Shown: in pieces, positions 36,906 to 45,520 of the stretch
How the letters are laid out: every line of letters starts with the position of its first letter
Position numbering within the stretch: position 1 is the stretch's first letter
NCBI GenBank assembly: GCA_965203345.1
Contig: CBDBCK010000028.1
Location: 1,302,001 to 1,366,000 of the forward strand
Direction of reading: 5' to 3'
Length of the DNA: 64,000 bases
From: CBDBCK01 sp965203345
GTDB lineage: Bacteria; Chloroflexota; Dehalococcoidia; Lucifugimonadales; Lucifugimonadaceae
Translations under genes and position numbers: made by a program
The notes under the pieces: model-generated
The model's database searches: none
Seen by the model: the letters and a program-made list of their open reading frames with translations, nothing else
Told to the model about the DNA's origin: nothing

Positions 36906-36932
36906 TTACATGTCCGATTATAAGAAACCAAG

Positions 36933-37682
36933 TCAGTCCTCTTGAAGCTCTCTCAGAAGCTCCATCATTTCCTTCGCCTTCTCCACACACTGAACGGCAT
37001 TTTCACCATATGCATCCGCGCCCATCTCATCTGCGAACTCTTGGGTAACGGGTGCACCTCCTACAAGGATACGAACCTCATCCCGCAACCCCACGTCTTC
37101 AAAATAGGTTATAGTCCTACCCATGTTCGGCATCGTCGTCGTCAGAAGAGCAGACATACCCACCAATGAAGAGCCGTGGTCTTCTACTGCTTCTGCAAAC
37201 TCTTCCGGTGCAGTATCAACGCCCAGGTCGTGGACCACAAAACCAGCTCCGCGCAACATCATTATGCACAGATTTTTGCCTATGTCATGCAGGTCGCCCT
37301 TCACCGTCCCGATAACCATGCTCCCGATAGGCTTTATGCCAGACTCTGAAAGTATAGGCTCCAGGTAAGTCATGCCCGTCTTCATTGCTCGTGCGGCTAT
37401 CAACACCTCCGGCACAAATATGACGTTGTCGCGGAACTTTACGCCCACGATGGCCATGCCGTTCAAGAGACCATTATCCAGCACCTCGTTGGCAGTGTAA
37501 CCCTTGTCAAGCGCCTCTTTTGTAAGTTTGTCTACTGCTGAAGCGTCCCCAATTATCAGACTATAAGACAGCTCGTGCATCAAATCGTCCGCAAGCTCCA
37601 GAGATTCACCTATGTGCTTTCGTTCTCCAGGGCGGGTTACCCATTCAAACTCTTTTAGAAGACCTTCGTGATTTATGGGCAT
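36933..37682 (-). CDS. Corrinoid (B12-binding) methyl carrier protein
   Basis: A 249-residue two-domain protein. The N-terminal helical cap has IIGDASAVDKLTKEALDKG and the GVKFRDNVIFVPEVLIAAR block. The C-terminal cobalamin-binding fold has GTVKGDLHDIGKN, with the cobalt-ligating His132 of the DxHxxG motif, then GAGFVVHDLGVD, GMSALLTTTM and VGGAPVT. This is the MtaC/MtbC/MttC type, which shuttles methyl groups between a substrate methyltransferase and an acceptor enzyme. It is slightly long at the N-terminus (about 25 extra residues). The neighbouring URO-D methyltransferase and RACo-like protein are its likely partners. Confidence 0.93.
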   Translation of the reverse strand: MPINHEGLLKEFEWVTRPGERKHIGESLELADDLMHELSYSLIIGDASAVDKLTKEALDKGYTANEVLDNGLLNGMAIVGVKFRDNVIFVPEVLIAARAMKTGMTYLEPILSESGIKPIGSMVIGTVKGDLHDIGKNLCIMMLRGAGFVVHDLGVDTAPEEFAEAVEDHGSSLVGMSALLTTTMPNMGRTITYFEDVGLRDEVRILVGGAPVTQEFADEMGADAYGENAVQCVEKAKEMMELLRELQED

Positions 37683-37764
37683 GTTTTAGTCCAGATTTCG
37701 GTTGTTCAGATTTTACTTACAGGCGGCTTAGAATAAGCAGGATTCGGGCATAAGAGCCAGGAAA

Positions 37765-38799
37765 TCAGACGTCCGTTCCGCTTTTTTCATGCTCAGACGT
37801 CCAATCTTCTACGGCTTCTCTTATAGCTATCAGATTCTCTGCTTTCGTCTTGAGTGGTATGGCGCACTCTGGTGCTATGAGTTGCACTCCCGCGTCCAGA
37901 TCGCGGTACACTTCCTGACGCACCTCTGCTATGCCTTTGGAATACAGCGTCTCAGGGTTATTGATATTGCCGGCCAGCCGTATCTTACCGTTCACCGCTT
38001 CCATAGCCTCTTGAGGGTCATTCTTAGAGTCAAAATGAAAGGCCGCCATGCCCGTTTCAGCTATGTACGGCATCCTGTCCACCGTAGCTCCGCAGATATG
38101 CAGAATCAAAGGTACTGGCAAGGCCTCCACCAGCTCTTGGTGAAGCTCAAGGAGAAAGCGGCGGTAGTATTCGGCAGACACGAGGTCCCCGGTAGCGTGA
38201 TCAGGGACAGTGAGAACATCCGCGCCCGCGTCTATCTGAGCCTCGCCAAATAGCACTGTAAACTCTTGGAGCTTCTCAAGCGCAACCATAGTCTGTTCCG
38301 GGCTGTCAACGGTGCCCAACAAGAAGTGTTCTACCCCGAATACGTGGTACGCTAAAGTCCAAGGGCCCATGGTCTTCCCGATTATCGCTACATCGTCCCC
38401 ATACTCATCCTTGAGTATCTTTATTGAGTCGATAATGGCGACCACGTCCCTATGCTGGAGGAAGTCGGAGGGAACCTGTATGTCGGAGGCGTCTCTCCAG
38501 ATAGGGCGGCTCATCCTGACAGTAGGCCAATTGTCTTTTTGTTCCCACTGCATCTCGCAACCCATAGCGGATGACTCTTGGATTATGGTGAAGTAAGGAG
38601 CTATAGAATCGAACCCGAACTCAGTAATCTCAGTGGCCGCTAACCGGGCGTTCAGCTCTGCGTCTCGGCAGGCGTCGGGGAATGGAGCATCTACCAAATC
38701 CATCATCTCAACGGTAGCCACGGACGTTGGGTTGGCTATCGGTGCTCTGTCTACTGGCAAACCCGCCAAGGCGTCCATAACCCTTTGTTTGGAGTTCAT
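37765..38799 (-). CDS. Uroporphyrinogen decarboxylase-family methyltransferase (MtaA/MtbA-like)
   Basis: A 344-residue TIM-barrel protein of the URO-D superfamily. It has the zinc-ligand pattern of corrinoid methyltransferases, His234 and Cys236 in LHICGAT and Cys312 in APECAIP, and not the arginine set of true HemE. MtaA/MtbA proteins move the methyl group from the corrinoid protein to a thiol such as CoM. In bacteria, other URO-D proteins act as the demethylating enzyme. The start ATG follows GGAGAAAAG. It is upstream of the corrinoid protein and downstream of the 226-residue gene by 19 bases. Confidence 0.85.
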   Translation of the reverse strand: MNSKQRVMDALAGLPVDRAPIANPTSVATVEMMDLVDAPFPDACRDAELNARLAATEITEFGFDSIAPYFTIIQESSAMGCEMQWEQKDNWPTVRMSRPIWRDASDIQVPSDFLQHRDVVAIIDSIKILKDEYGDDVAIIGKTMGPWTLAYHVFGVEHFLLGTVDSPEQTMVALEKLQEFTVLFGEAQIDAGADVLTVPDHATGDLVSAEYYRRFLLELHQELVEALPVPLILHICGATVDRMPYIAETGMAAFHFDSKNDPQEAMEAVNGKIRLAGNINNPETLYSKGIAEVRQEVYRDLDAGVQLIAPECAIPLKTKAENLIAIREAVEDWTSEHEKSGTDV

Positions 38800-38818
38800 A
38801 ATACGCTTTTCTCCATGT

Positions 38819-39499
38819 TCAAGTTTGTGAAAATCCCAGAGTCTGGGTCGTCATCTGCCCTTGCTGTTCTTGCATATTCAAAGTCGCCTCGGTCCCGCTT
38901 ACGTTCTTTGCGTAAGAAAGCAGTATTCGGGCCAGGCCGTCGTGGCGCATACCGTCGGGGAACTCAAAACGATCGGGAGCCACGCGCTTACATTCACCGT
39001 ATCTTATATAACCTCCGACTACCGCCTTTACGCGCATAGGAGCGCGCTTCTCATCCCCTACCGCGGAGACAACGTATACATGCTCGCCGTCCGTACCTTC
39101 TCCGGATACATGGAACGTAAGCCTGGTTTTGTTGTCCTTAGCTGATATGGGTCCCGATGGCAAAGGTTTATCCAGAGCGGCTTCAACGCATTCATTGAAC
39201 ATAAACTTGATGGGGCGCTCTATGATCTTGCCCTGGCGATATGAAGCCTGATTATAAACCGAAGGTGAGGCAGTCATTTCGCCCCATGCTACAAGGCGAT
39301 CCCTTATCTGCTGCATTCTGTCTTCAATACCAGGAAGGGAGGCGTACGACCATACGGAAAATGTACGGTTCTTCAGGAAAAGCCCAACCGATATTGAATG
39401 GAAATGAGGGTCTATAGCAACCAACTCTACACAGTGCCCATACCGTGCGATTATATCTTTTACCCTAGGATGCTTTTTGTCTGAAGTAACGTATGTCAT
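38819..39499 (-). CDS. Conserved-looking protein of unknown function in corrinoid cluster
   Basis: 226 residues, ATG start. No domain I can name. The N-terminal half has a predicted beta-rich pattern (CVELVAIDPHFHSISVGLFLKN and FSVWSYASLPG). The middle reads KIIERPIKFMFNECVEAALD. The C-terminal half has HVYVVSAVG, AVVGGYIRYGEC and RHDGLARILLSYA. The single His pair in DPHFHS might bind metal. There are no membrane segments or signal. Its position between the homocysteine methyltransferase and the URO-D methyltransferase suggests a dedicated role in the same methyl-transfer route. Confidence 0.6.
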   Translation of the reverse strand: MTYVTSDKKHPRVKDIIARYGHCVELVAIDPHFHSISVGLFLKNRTFSVWSYASLPGIEDRMQQIRDRLVAWGEMTASPSVYNQASYRQGKIIERPIKFMFNECVEAALDKPLPSGPISAKDNKTRLTFHVSGEGTDGEHVYVVSAVGDEKRAPMRVKAVVGGYIRYGECKRVAPDRFEFPDGMRHDGLARILLSYAKNVSGTEATLNMQEQQGQMTTQTLGFSQT

Positions 39500-39626
39500 G
39501 AGAATGCCTTAACCCAATTATATGCATATATCTACGCGAAACTTCTCTTGACAGTTTACAAGAAAAATCGTTATACGCTTTTATGGGTTGCTCATTAGCG
39601 TTGTGGCGTCATGCACTCTATCTATC

Positions 39627-40541
39627 TCAATCTCGCCGTTTGTCCATTGCGTCATTCAAGACCTTACGGAACGCGGATATATGTTCCGGAGAGGTACCGC
39701 AACATCCCCCCAGTACGTTCACCGGCAGTTCAGCGAGAGTCTTGTATCTTTCGCTCATATATTCCGGGGTTTCGGGATACTCCGCCCCGCCTTTTTTAGG
39801 AATAGGTATACCCGCGTTAGACTGAATTGCCAAGAAACCGTTGTCTGACTTCCTCATCAGTTGCGCTATCTCAACCATCTTGTCAACTCCGTTGCCGCAA
39901 TTCGACCCTACCACGTCCGCGCCTGCCTCTCTAAGGCCGTGTACCGCCGCTTCTGGAGAAACGCCCATCATCGTGAAGTATCCCCTAGGGCCCAGGTCAA
40001 AGACCATAGTAGCTATCACAGTCAGGGAAGTGTTCTCCTTGGCGGAGCGTATCGCTATACTTGCCTCTTCCAGGCCCATTTGAGTCTCTATAGTTACCGC
40101 GTCCGCCCCGCCCTCTTCCTGCGCAGATATCTGTTCAGATAAAACATCATACATCTCTTGTTCTGAGACGTCGCCAAGCGGTTCTATGAACTCACCCGTA
40201 GGGCCGACTGAACCCGAAACAAAGCAATTTTCGGGAGCGGCGGCGCGTGCGTTCTTTGTTGCTGCGATATTCACCTCCCGGACTTTGTCGCCTATGCCGT
40301 ACTTAGAGAGAATGAAGCGATTCGCGCCAAAGGTGTTGGTCAACACCATGTCACTGCCTGCGTCAAAGTAGGCCCGTGCCATGTTAGTTACCGTTTCCGG
40401 TTGTTCCAAATTCATACGTTCGGGGGAGTCCCCTGGCTCCAGGCCGTGCTGTTGCAGGTACGTGCCTGTCCCGCCATCAAAAAGCAATATCTGCCCTTTG
40501 GTGAGTTGGTCCATTATTGTAGAATTTGTCGTCAGGGTCAT
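39627..40541 (-). CDS. Homocysteine S-methyltransferase family protein
   Basis: A 304-residue zinc methyltransferase barrel. FDGGTGTYLQ at the N-terminus, LTNTFGANR, GSVGPTGE, ETQMGLEEA, then zinc-ligand cysteines in GSNCGNG and GGCCGTSPEHI. Relatives include MmuM, betaine-homocysteine methyltransferase and the first domain of MetH. Here the methyl donor could be the adjacent methylated corrinoid protein, which would yield methionine. That is inference from position. It is the first gene of the minus-strand cluster. Confidence 0.9.
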   Translation of the reverse strand: MTLTTNSTIMDQLTKGQILLFDGGTGTYLQQHGLEPGDSPERMNLEQPETVTNMARAYFDAGSDMVLTNTFGANRFILSKYGIGDKVREVNIAATKNARAAAPENCFVSGSVGPTGEFIEPLGDVSEQEMYDVLSEQISAQEEGGADAVTIETQMGLEEASIAIRSAKENTSLTVIATMVFDLGPRGYFTMMGVSPEAAVHGLREAGADVVGSNCGNGVDKMVEIAQLMRKSDNGFLAIQSNAGIPIPKKGGAEYPETPEYMSERYKTLAELPVNVLGGCCGTSPEHISAFRKVLNDAMDKRRD

Positions 40542-40924
40542 ATTTATCTTTCAAGTCACAATGGTTTATGTGAGCTACGAATATCTAGTAAACAGCCACC
40601 AACAATTACGTGACTACTTGACTACTACATTCTAAATCAGTTGATCCGCGGTTGGATGCCATTCAATGATAATAGTGATGTATTCAAGCGTCGGGAAGAT
40701 TAGGCTCGCAACAGTCTGCAGAACTCCGAGCTGATGCTCAACTACCTGCATAAACAAAGGGGCAGCAAAGGTTGCACTCTATATATTCTCCGGGATAGTG
40801 CATGTTACGCCTCAACGGTTCAAGGCAGAGCAAATCACAGATTTTAAGGTGCACCAACATACTAAAACTCATAGGGAAGCAGATAACGCGCGTTCTAACA
40901 GAACAAGTAATTGTAAAGTTAATA

Positions 40925-40953
40925 TTGACTATAAACCATAAAGATCATAAAAT
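40925..40953 (+). promoter_or_regulatory. Predicted sigma-70-type promoter for the GHKL ATPase module
   Basis: TTGACT (40925-40930), a 17-base spacer and TAAAAT (40948-40953) lie about 65 bases before the ATG at 41018, in an AT-rich stretch. The rest of the 476-base gap 40542-41017 shows no gene or repeat that I can support. Confidence 0.6.
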
Positions 40954-41017
40954 ATAACCAAATGTATGCTAAGTCATCTGAACCATTGAACATAACTGAA
41001 AGGATTTGAAGCGCTAA

Positions 41018-43513
41018 ATGGACAATAAGCAACTATGCGAGAGCTTAATAAAAGCAGATAAACAGGAAGAGGTTGAGAAGTTGCTGAAAAAGGCTGGTTA
41101 TTGGGATGACCGGGACTTGTGGAGAGATTTAGGAGACATTCCAAATAATCACGGAACAGTCGGCGGTCAACAAAGTACAGCGATGGGAGCATTAATCGAA
41201 AAGATAACCAACAGTATAGATGCAAGACTGGTAAATGCATGCCTCGAACAACGTATTGATCCAACATCAAAAGATGCCCCAGATAGTATTTCTGAAGCAG
41301 TTGAAAAATTCATAACAAAATATCCTACAGAAAATACAAGCAGTCTAGCCAGATGGGATAATAAAGATATAACGAATCAGAAACCTCGGATCACAATCAC
41401 ATGGACAGGTCCAGCATACACCGGTCGGGATAAGGCTAAATTCAAATCTGAATTAGAGAAAAAACCTTCAATAACCATAGCCGATGAAGGTGAAGGACAG
41501 ACGCCTGATGATTTTCCTAATACGTTTTGCTCATTACATAAGAGTAATAAAACCTCTATCAGGTTTGTACATGGACGATTTAACATGGGAAGTACCGGTA
41601 CCCTTCGATTCTGCGGAAAGGAAGATGGGGATCAACTGCAACTCATAGTCTCACGGCGCAACCAATCTATCCTAACATCTCCATCTTCTCGAGATAGAGA
41701 GTGGGGGTTTACTGTTGTAAGACGCTTTAAAGCTAGAAAAGGTGAAAGATATTCAGTATACCGTTATCTCGCACCTAAAGGTGAAGTCCTATCATTCGCC
41801 GAAGAATCCCTCAAAATATTACCTGAAGGCGATAATGCATATGCCCGAAGTGCAGAACATGGAGCCCTTATCAAATTATACCAGTATAATGTCCTTAACA
41901 CAGGTCTTACGGAAGCTAGAAAAGAAAACAAAATTTATAATGATCTGAATAACTTATTGCCATTACCTGCTCTGCCTTTTGAATTTCATGAATGCAGACC
42001 ATACACAGGCAATATAACCCGTGTTTGGGATATTAAGGGACTATCAAATAGCCTTGAAGAGCAAAATAACCCTGATGATCTGTTCGAACGAAAGTTTCAC
42101 CCTCACCCTGGAAGGCTCTCGATTCGTAATAAATATTCTTTTCCATTTGAAATATACTGTTTTAAGGACAATAAAAAGAAAAGCAATTTGAGCAGATCTC
42201 GTACAATTATCTATACAATAAATGGACAAACACATTCTGTTCAAAATTCAAGCTTTTTAACTAGAAGCAGTATCAGAGGATTATCTGAAATAAAAAATAA
42301 TCTTCTTGTGATTGTAAATTTATCATCAATTGAATCAAGCGACTTTGAGACTCTGTTTATGACAAACCGAGAGAAAATGAGTGAGTCAGAGTTAAAAAAA
42401 GATATCGAGAAGGCATTAGAAAAGTATATTGCTGAAGATGAAGACTTAAAACGTATCGATAGAGAAATGAGACAAAGAAAAATAGGCAATGCGACTTCTG
42501 AAGCTTCTTTAACAAAAATTATAGAAGCTCATCTGCCAAAAGATATTTGGAACTGGTTTATATCAGGAGATATTAAAACACATGAAGGTGTTATTAAACA
42601 TGGTCCAACACCACCAGATGATCCAACACCACCAGCAAAACTTAACTTGCATCAATTTCCGACCTATTTTAGATTTGAAAAGAAAAGTGATTATCGTGAT
42701 ATAGAAAATGGAGGTCAAATATCTATTTTCGGTCGCGAAGTAAGTCCAGGGAGCGATTTACACATACGTTTCGATACAGATGCGAACGATGAGTATTTTT
42801 CACCAGACAGAGGGGTGGGAAGGTATAAAATTTTAGATGGACATGGTATAAATATGACTAAAAGTTGGGAGCAAAGTGGTCCATCTGATGGTGTTGCTAG
42901 ATTTACTTTAAGAGACACAAACGACTTTAAACCAGGTGATAGATTAGAATTTCAATTTCGAATAGAAGATGATAATATAAGTGGCCCTCCATATTTTTTA
43001 AATAAGCTTTCAGTAAATGTCATCGCTAAAGCCAAACCTCCAGGTGGTCCTACTAAATCTCGTAAAACTCCAGGTGGTTTTCCTACAGCTGCTCCGCCCA
43101 GAGTAGATTGGATAGAAAAAGAAAAATGGGAAGATCATAATTTCGATGAAACATCAGGTGGAACGATTATGGAAGACACTGATTATGAGTATACAGTAGG
43201 TGGATTCCCCTACTGTATACTCATAAATAAAGGAAACAAATATTTGGAGCATGCATTGCTGAAAATAAGTAAACAAAGAGGTGAAACAGAAAGAATTACT
43301 AACTATTACAAATATAGTATGTACTTTGCTATTATAGCTTTTGTTAGAGGGCAAGAAGGAAATAACCAAGAAGGAAATAACACATCAGATACAGAAGAAT
43401 TCGTTCGTAAAGCAAGCAAAGCCGTTGCTCCAGCTATAATGCTTATGATGGATTTGTCTTCGAAAATTGAGGCTAAATTAAATAACTCAAACTCAGAAGA
43501 AGATTCCGATTAA
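41018..43513 (+). CDS. GHKL (Hsp90/MutL/MORC-like) ATPase, candidate defence protein
   Basis: An 831-residue protein. The N-terminal region has the Bergerat ATP-binding fold: N-box ALIEKITNSIDA (Glu61, Asn65, Asp68), DEGEG at 156-160 and the glycine loop GRFNMGSTG at 186-194. A second conserved-looking region extends to ~500 with SSDFETLFMTNREKMSES. A Pro-rich linker (PTPPDDPTPP, ~540) leads to a beta-rich domain, then another Pro/Gly linker and a helical C-terminal domain. The ATG follows AAAGGATTTG. It is AT-rich and ends 26 bases before a PAPS-reductase-like gene, so the two form an operon. GHKL ATPases of this size occur in phage-defence and restriction clusters. The function is not known. 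Confidence 0.8.
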   Translation: MDNKQLCESLIKADKQEEVEKLLKKAGYWDDRDLWRDLGDIPNNHGTVGGQQSTAMGALIEKITNSIDARLVNACLEQRIDPTSKDAPDSISEAVEKFITKYPTENTSSLARWDNKDITNQKPRITITWTGPAYTGRDKAKFKSELEKKPSITIADEGEGQTPDDFPNTFCSLHKSNKTSIRFVHGRFNMGSTGTLRFCGKEDGDQLQLIVSRRNQSILTSPSSRDREWGFTVVRRFKARKGERYSVYRYLAPKGEVLSFAEESLKILPEGDNAYARSAEHGALIKLYQYNVLNTGLTEARKENKIYNDLNNLLPLPALPFEFHECRPYTGNITRVWDIKGLSNSLEEQNNPDDLFERKFHPHPGRLSIRNKYSFPFEIYCFKDNKKKSNLSRSRTIIYTINGQTHSVQNSSFLTRSSIRGLSEIKNNLLVIVNLSSIESSDFETLFMTNREKMSESELKKDIEKALEKYIAEDEDLKRIDREMRQRKIGNATSEASLTKIIEAHLPKDIWNWFISGDIKTHEGVIKHGPTPPDDPTPPAKLNLHQFPTYFRFEKKSDYRDIENGGQISIFGREVSPGSDLHIRFDTDANDEYFSPDRGVGRYKILDGHGINMTKSWEQSGPSDGVARFTLRDTNDFKPGDRLEFQFRIEDDNISGPPYFLNKLSVNVIAKAKPPGGPTKSRKTPGGFPTAAPPRVDWIEKEKWEDHNFDETSGGTIMEDTDYEYTVGGFPYCILINKGNKYLEHALLKISKQRGETERITNYYKYSMYFAIIAFVRGQEGNNQEGNNTSDTEEFVRKASKAVAPAIMLMMDLSSKIEAKLNNSNSEEDSD

Positions 43514-43539
43514 AATAGAGATAGAATACAGGAAAATAA

Positions 43540-44382
43540 ATGGAACGTATAGTCCCTACAAAGCAAGCAACATCCGATCAGCGTTTTAGCCAAAAGAATC
43601 TAATAATGCTCAGCTTTGGTGGTGGACCACCCTCAGTGGCTCTTCTGGTTTTAAATGCTCAAGGAATAGTCAAGCCTAAAGCAGACGTTATAATCTTTGC
43701 GGATCCAGGGGCGGAGCACCCGGACACTTACAAATATCTGCCCGCGTATAAAGAGTATGCGGATAAACACGAAATGCGCTTTTATAGCATTTGGGATAAC
43801 AGAAAAAAAGAAGGTGATCTTTTATGGTGGTTACGTAACAAATCTAATTCTATACCTTTGTTCATAAAAGGAAAGGACGCTATAGGTAGACGACAATGCA
43901 CAGTATCTGCAAAAGTCAGAGTCATAAATCGATTTATGAGAAACGAGTACAAAGCTAAAACTTTCACTACACAGCTAGCGATGACGCGGGAAGAAATTTT
44001 CCGAATGAAGCCAGCTCGTCAGAGGTACATAACCAACATATATCCCCTTGTGCATCTAGGTATAAACAGAGAAGAGTGCCATAAGATAGTTGAAGATGCG
44101 AACCTGCCTATACCACCACGTAGCGCTTGTACGTTCTGCCCTTTTCAGACATGGGACAGATGGGTGGAGCTTGCAGACAACCATCCTCGTGAATTTGAGA
44201 AGGCTGAGGAGATTGAGAAGATATGCACAAAACGGTCTTTAGACGCAGGGAGGAGCGAGACATATTTGACGCCTCTTATGATCCCGCTAAGAGAAGCAGT
44301 TGAAGTAGTAAGGTCAGGTAAATCTCTTGAGGATGGTTCTGATCCAGCAACCATGGAATGCGCCGGAAACTGCTTCACTTAG
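43540..44382 (+). CDS. PAPS reductase-like ATP-pyrophosphatase family protein
   Basis: A 280-residue protein. The PP-loop position reads LSFGGGPPSVAL (~residues 24-35), a departure from the usual SGGKDS. Then come IIFADPGAEHPDTYKYLP, RRQCTVSAKVRVINRF (Cys120), a CTFCPFQTWDRW block (Cys197 and Cys200) and a C-terminal CAGNC. The CxxCP pattern matches the phage and mobile-island branch of PAPS-reductase-like proteins, which includes DndC/BrxP-type relatives that act on DNA sulfur or in defence. It is not an assimilatory CysH, because the ECGLH ending is missing. It is co-transcribed with the upstream GHKL ATPase. Confidence 0.8.
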   Translation: MERIVPTKQATSDQRFSQKNLIMLSFGGGPPSVALLVLNAQGIVKPKADVIIFADPGAEHPDTYKYLPAYKEYADKHEMRFYSIWDNRKKEGDLLWWLRNKSNSIPLFIKGKDAIGRRQCTVSAKVRVINRFMRNEYKAKTFTTQLAMTREEIFRMKPARQRYITNIYPLVHLGINREECHKIVEDANLPIPPRSACTFCPFQTWDRWVELADNHPREFEKAEEIEKICTKRSLDAGRSETYLTPLMIPLREAVEVVRSGKSLEDGSDPATMECAGNCFT

Positions 44383-44613
44383 CCTGATGTGTTTCAGCTT
44401 AGAGGCTTGTATATCACAGTAAGGTTAGAGGCATTCCAGCTGTTATTTTATACGCCTCAAGCAAGTAGAGGGGAAGGTTACTTACATCATCTAAGCTTGT
44501 GATTTGTTTCCCGACTTTAACGCTTGCTATAGAATAACCTTGTTCCCTAGTATTGCATATTTGCGAATAATCAAATAACCCTTGATGGAGGATAATTATC
44601 AGAGGCGTTTATT
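44383..44613 (+). other. Intergenic region with an open minus-strand frame
   Basis: From about 44563 down to 44414 the minus strand is open for some 50 codons, ending KITAGMPLTLL and TGA, with no standard strong start. It might be the tail of a lost gene, or chance. A GGAGG sequence at 44587-44591 lies rather far from the TTG used by the next gene. Confidence 0.25.
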
Positions 44614-45519
44614 TTGGATAAACAAATTATTTTACTGACGACTTTTCCTGCGAGGATCAAGACATTTCCTGACGATCTCCAGCGTTTGCGGGCGAAGGAG
44701 TTTGAACAGTGTCTGGTGAACAACTGCAACACCGACATAGACCGGGCGATCGTGTTCTTTGAGGGTGATGAAAGCGACCTGGACAGATTTCCGAGTCTTT
44801 CTCATGCCAAGGTTGAGGTGATCTTTATAAGTGAGCGCCCCAAACTCAGCCTGTTCTTTGATTATGCTAACGAGTATCTGGTGGGGCATTTTGTGATCGT
44901 CAGCAACGCAGATGTTTATTTTGATCAGCACACGCCAGTCAACCGCATCCGGGAGATCAAGCCTAATTGTCTGTGGGCACTGTGCCGATATGTTCCTGAT
45001 GGGCAAATTTCCTATAAATGGAAGTTGCAGGGTCGCGGAGAATGGGGCTCTTATGACAGTTATATTTTCCAGGCCCCACTCAGGAAATTTAATTGTGATA
45101 CTTACATTGGAACGAGACAAAGCGACAGCCTGCTGGTGAACAATGCCATTGAGGCCTCAATCAAGGTATCCAGTCCGTGCTTGTCACTTGTTATTAAGCA
45201 TCTGGACAGTCTAGCCTGGGCCGGCAAAGAGAGCCACGCACCTGTCGAAATAGAATTTCAGTCAAAACATTCGTTTGAGAACAAACGCGGTCGTTGGACT
45301 GGACCGGATTCCCTTCGTCAGTATGTCTATCCCTATCCTTCATATATAGAGGACGAGGCATATATGTCACGTGATCGACTGATGTGTCGTATTGCTTTGG
45401 GGTATCGCGGGTATCGTCATTCGGTTCGTACTTCTCCCAGTATTTTTCGACCTTTTATAAAACTCATTTATGTGATATCACGTATTATCACGAAGTGTTT
45501 TTGTTTATATTTTGTCTAA
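44614..45519 (+). CDS. Glycosyltransferase-like protein (distinct from the array family)
   Basis: A 301-residue protein from TTG, with AGAGG eight bases before. It starts IILLTTFPARIKTFP. The segment FVIVSNADVYFD (~residues 92-103) resembles the acidic metal-binding motif of GT-A enzymes. LWALCRYV, GSYDSYIFQAPL and a C-terminal hydrophobic segment (LIYVISRIITKCFCLYF) follow. The order NAD-x-YF then WALxR then SxDxxIF is that of a family of putative surface glycan transferases. It is followed at once by a decayed copy of itself. It is flanked by the defence-like module and the cox cluster. Confidence 0.6.
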   Translation: MDKQIILLTTFPARIKTFPDDLQRLRAKEFEQCLVNNCNTDIDRAIVFFEGDESDLDRFPSLSHAKVEVIFISERPKLSLFFDYANEYLVGHFVIVSNADVYFDQHTPVNRIREIKPNCLWALCRYVPDGQISYKWKLQGRGEWGSYDSYIFQAPLRKFNCDTYIGTRQSDSLLVNNAIEASIKVSSPCLSLVIKHLDSLAWAGKESHAPVEIEFQSKHSFENKRGRWTGPDSLRQYVYPYPSYIEDEAYMSRDRLMCRIALGYRGYRHSVRTSPSIFRPFIKLIYVISRIITKCFCLYFV

Positions 45520-45520
45520 T

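Noticed and set aside
37765..38799. HemE uroporphyrinogen decarboxylase of haem synthesis
   Set aside because: It has the His-x-Cys ... Cys zinc pattern of methyltransferases and is beside a corrinoid protein, not haem genes.
43540..44382. Assimilatory CysH/PAPS reductase for sulfur metabolism
   Set aside because: The C-terminal ECGLH signature and standard PP-loop are absent, no sulfate genes adjoin, and it is coupled to a GHKL ATPase.
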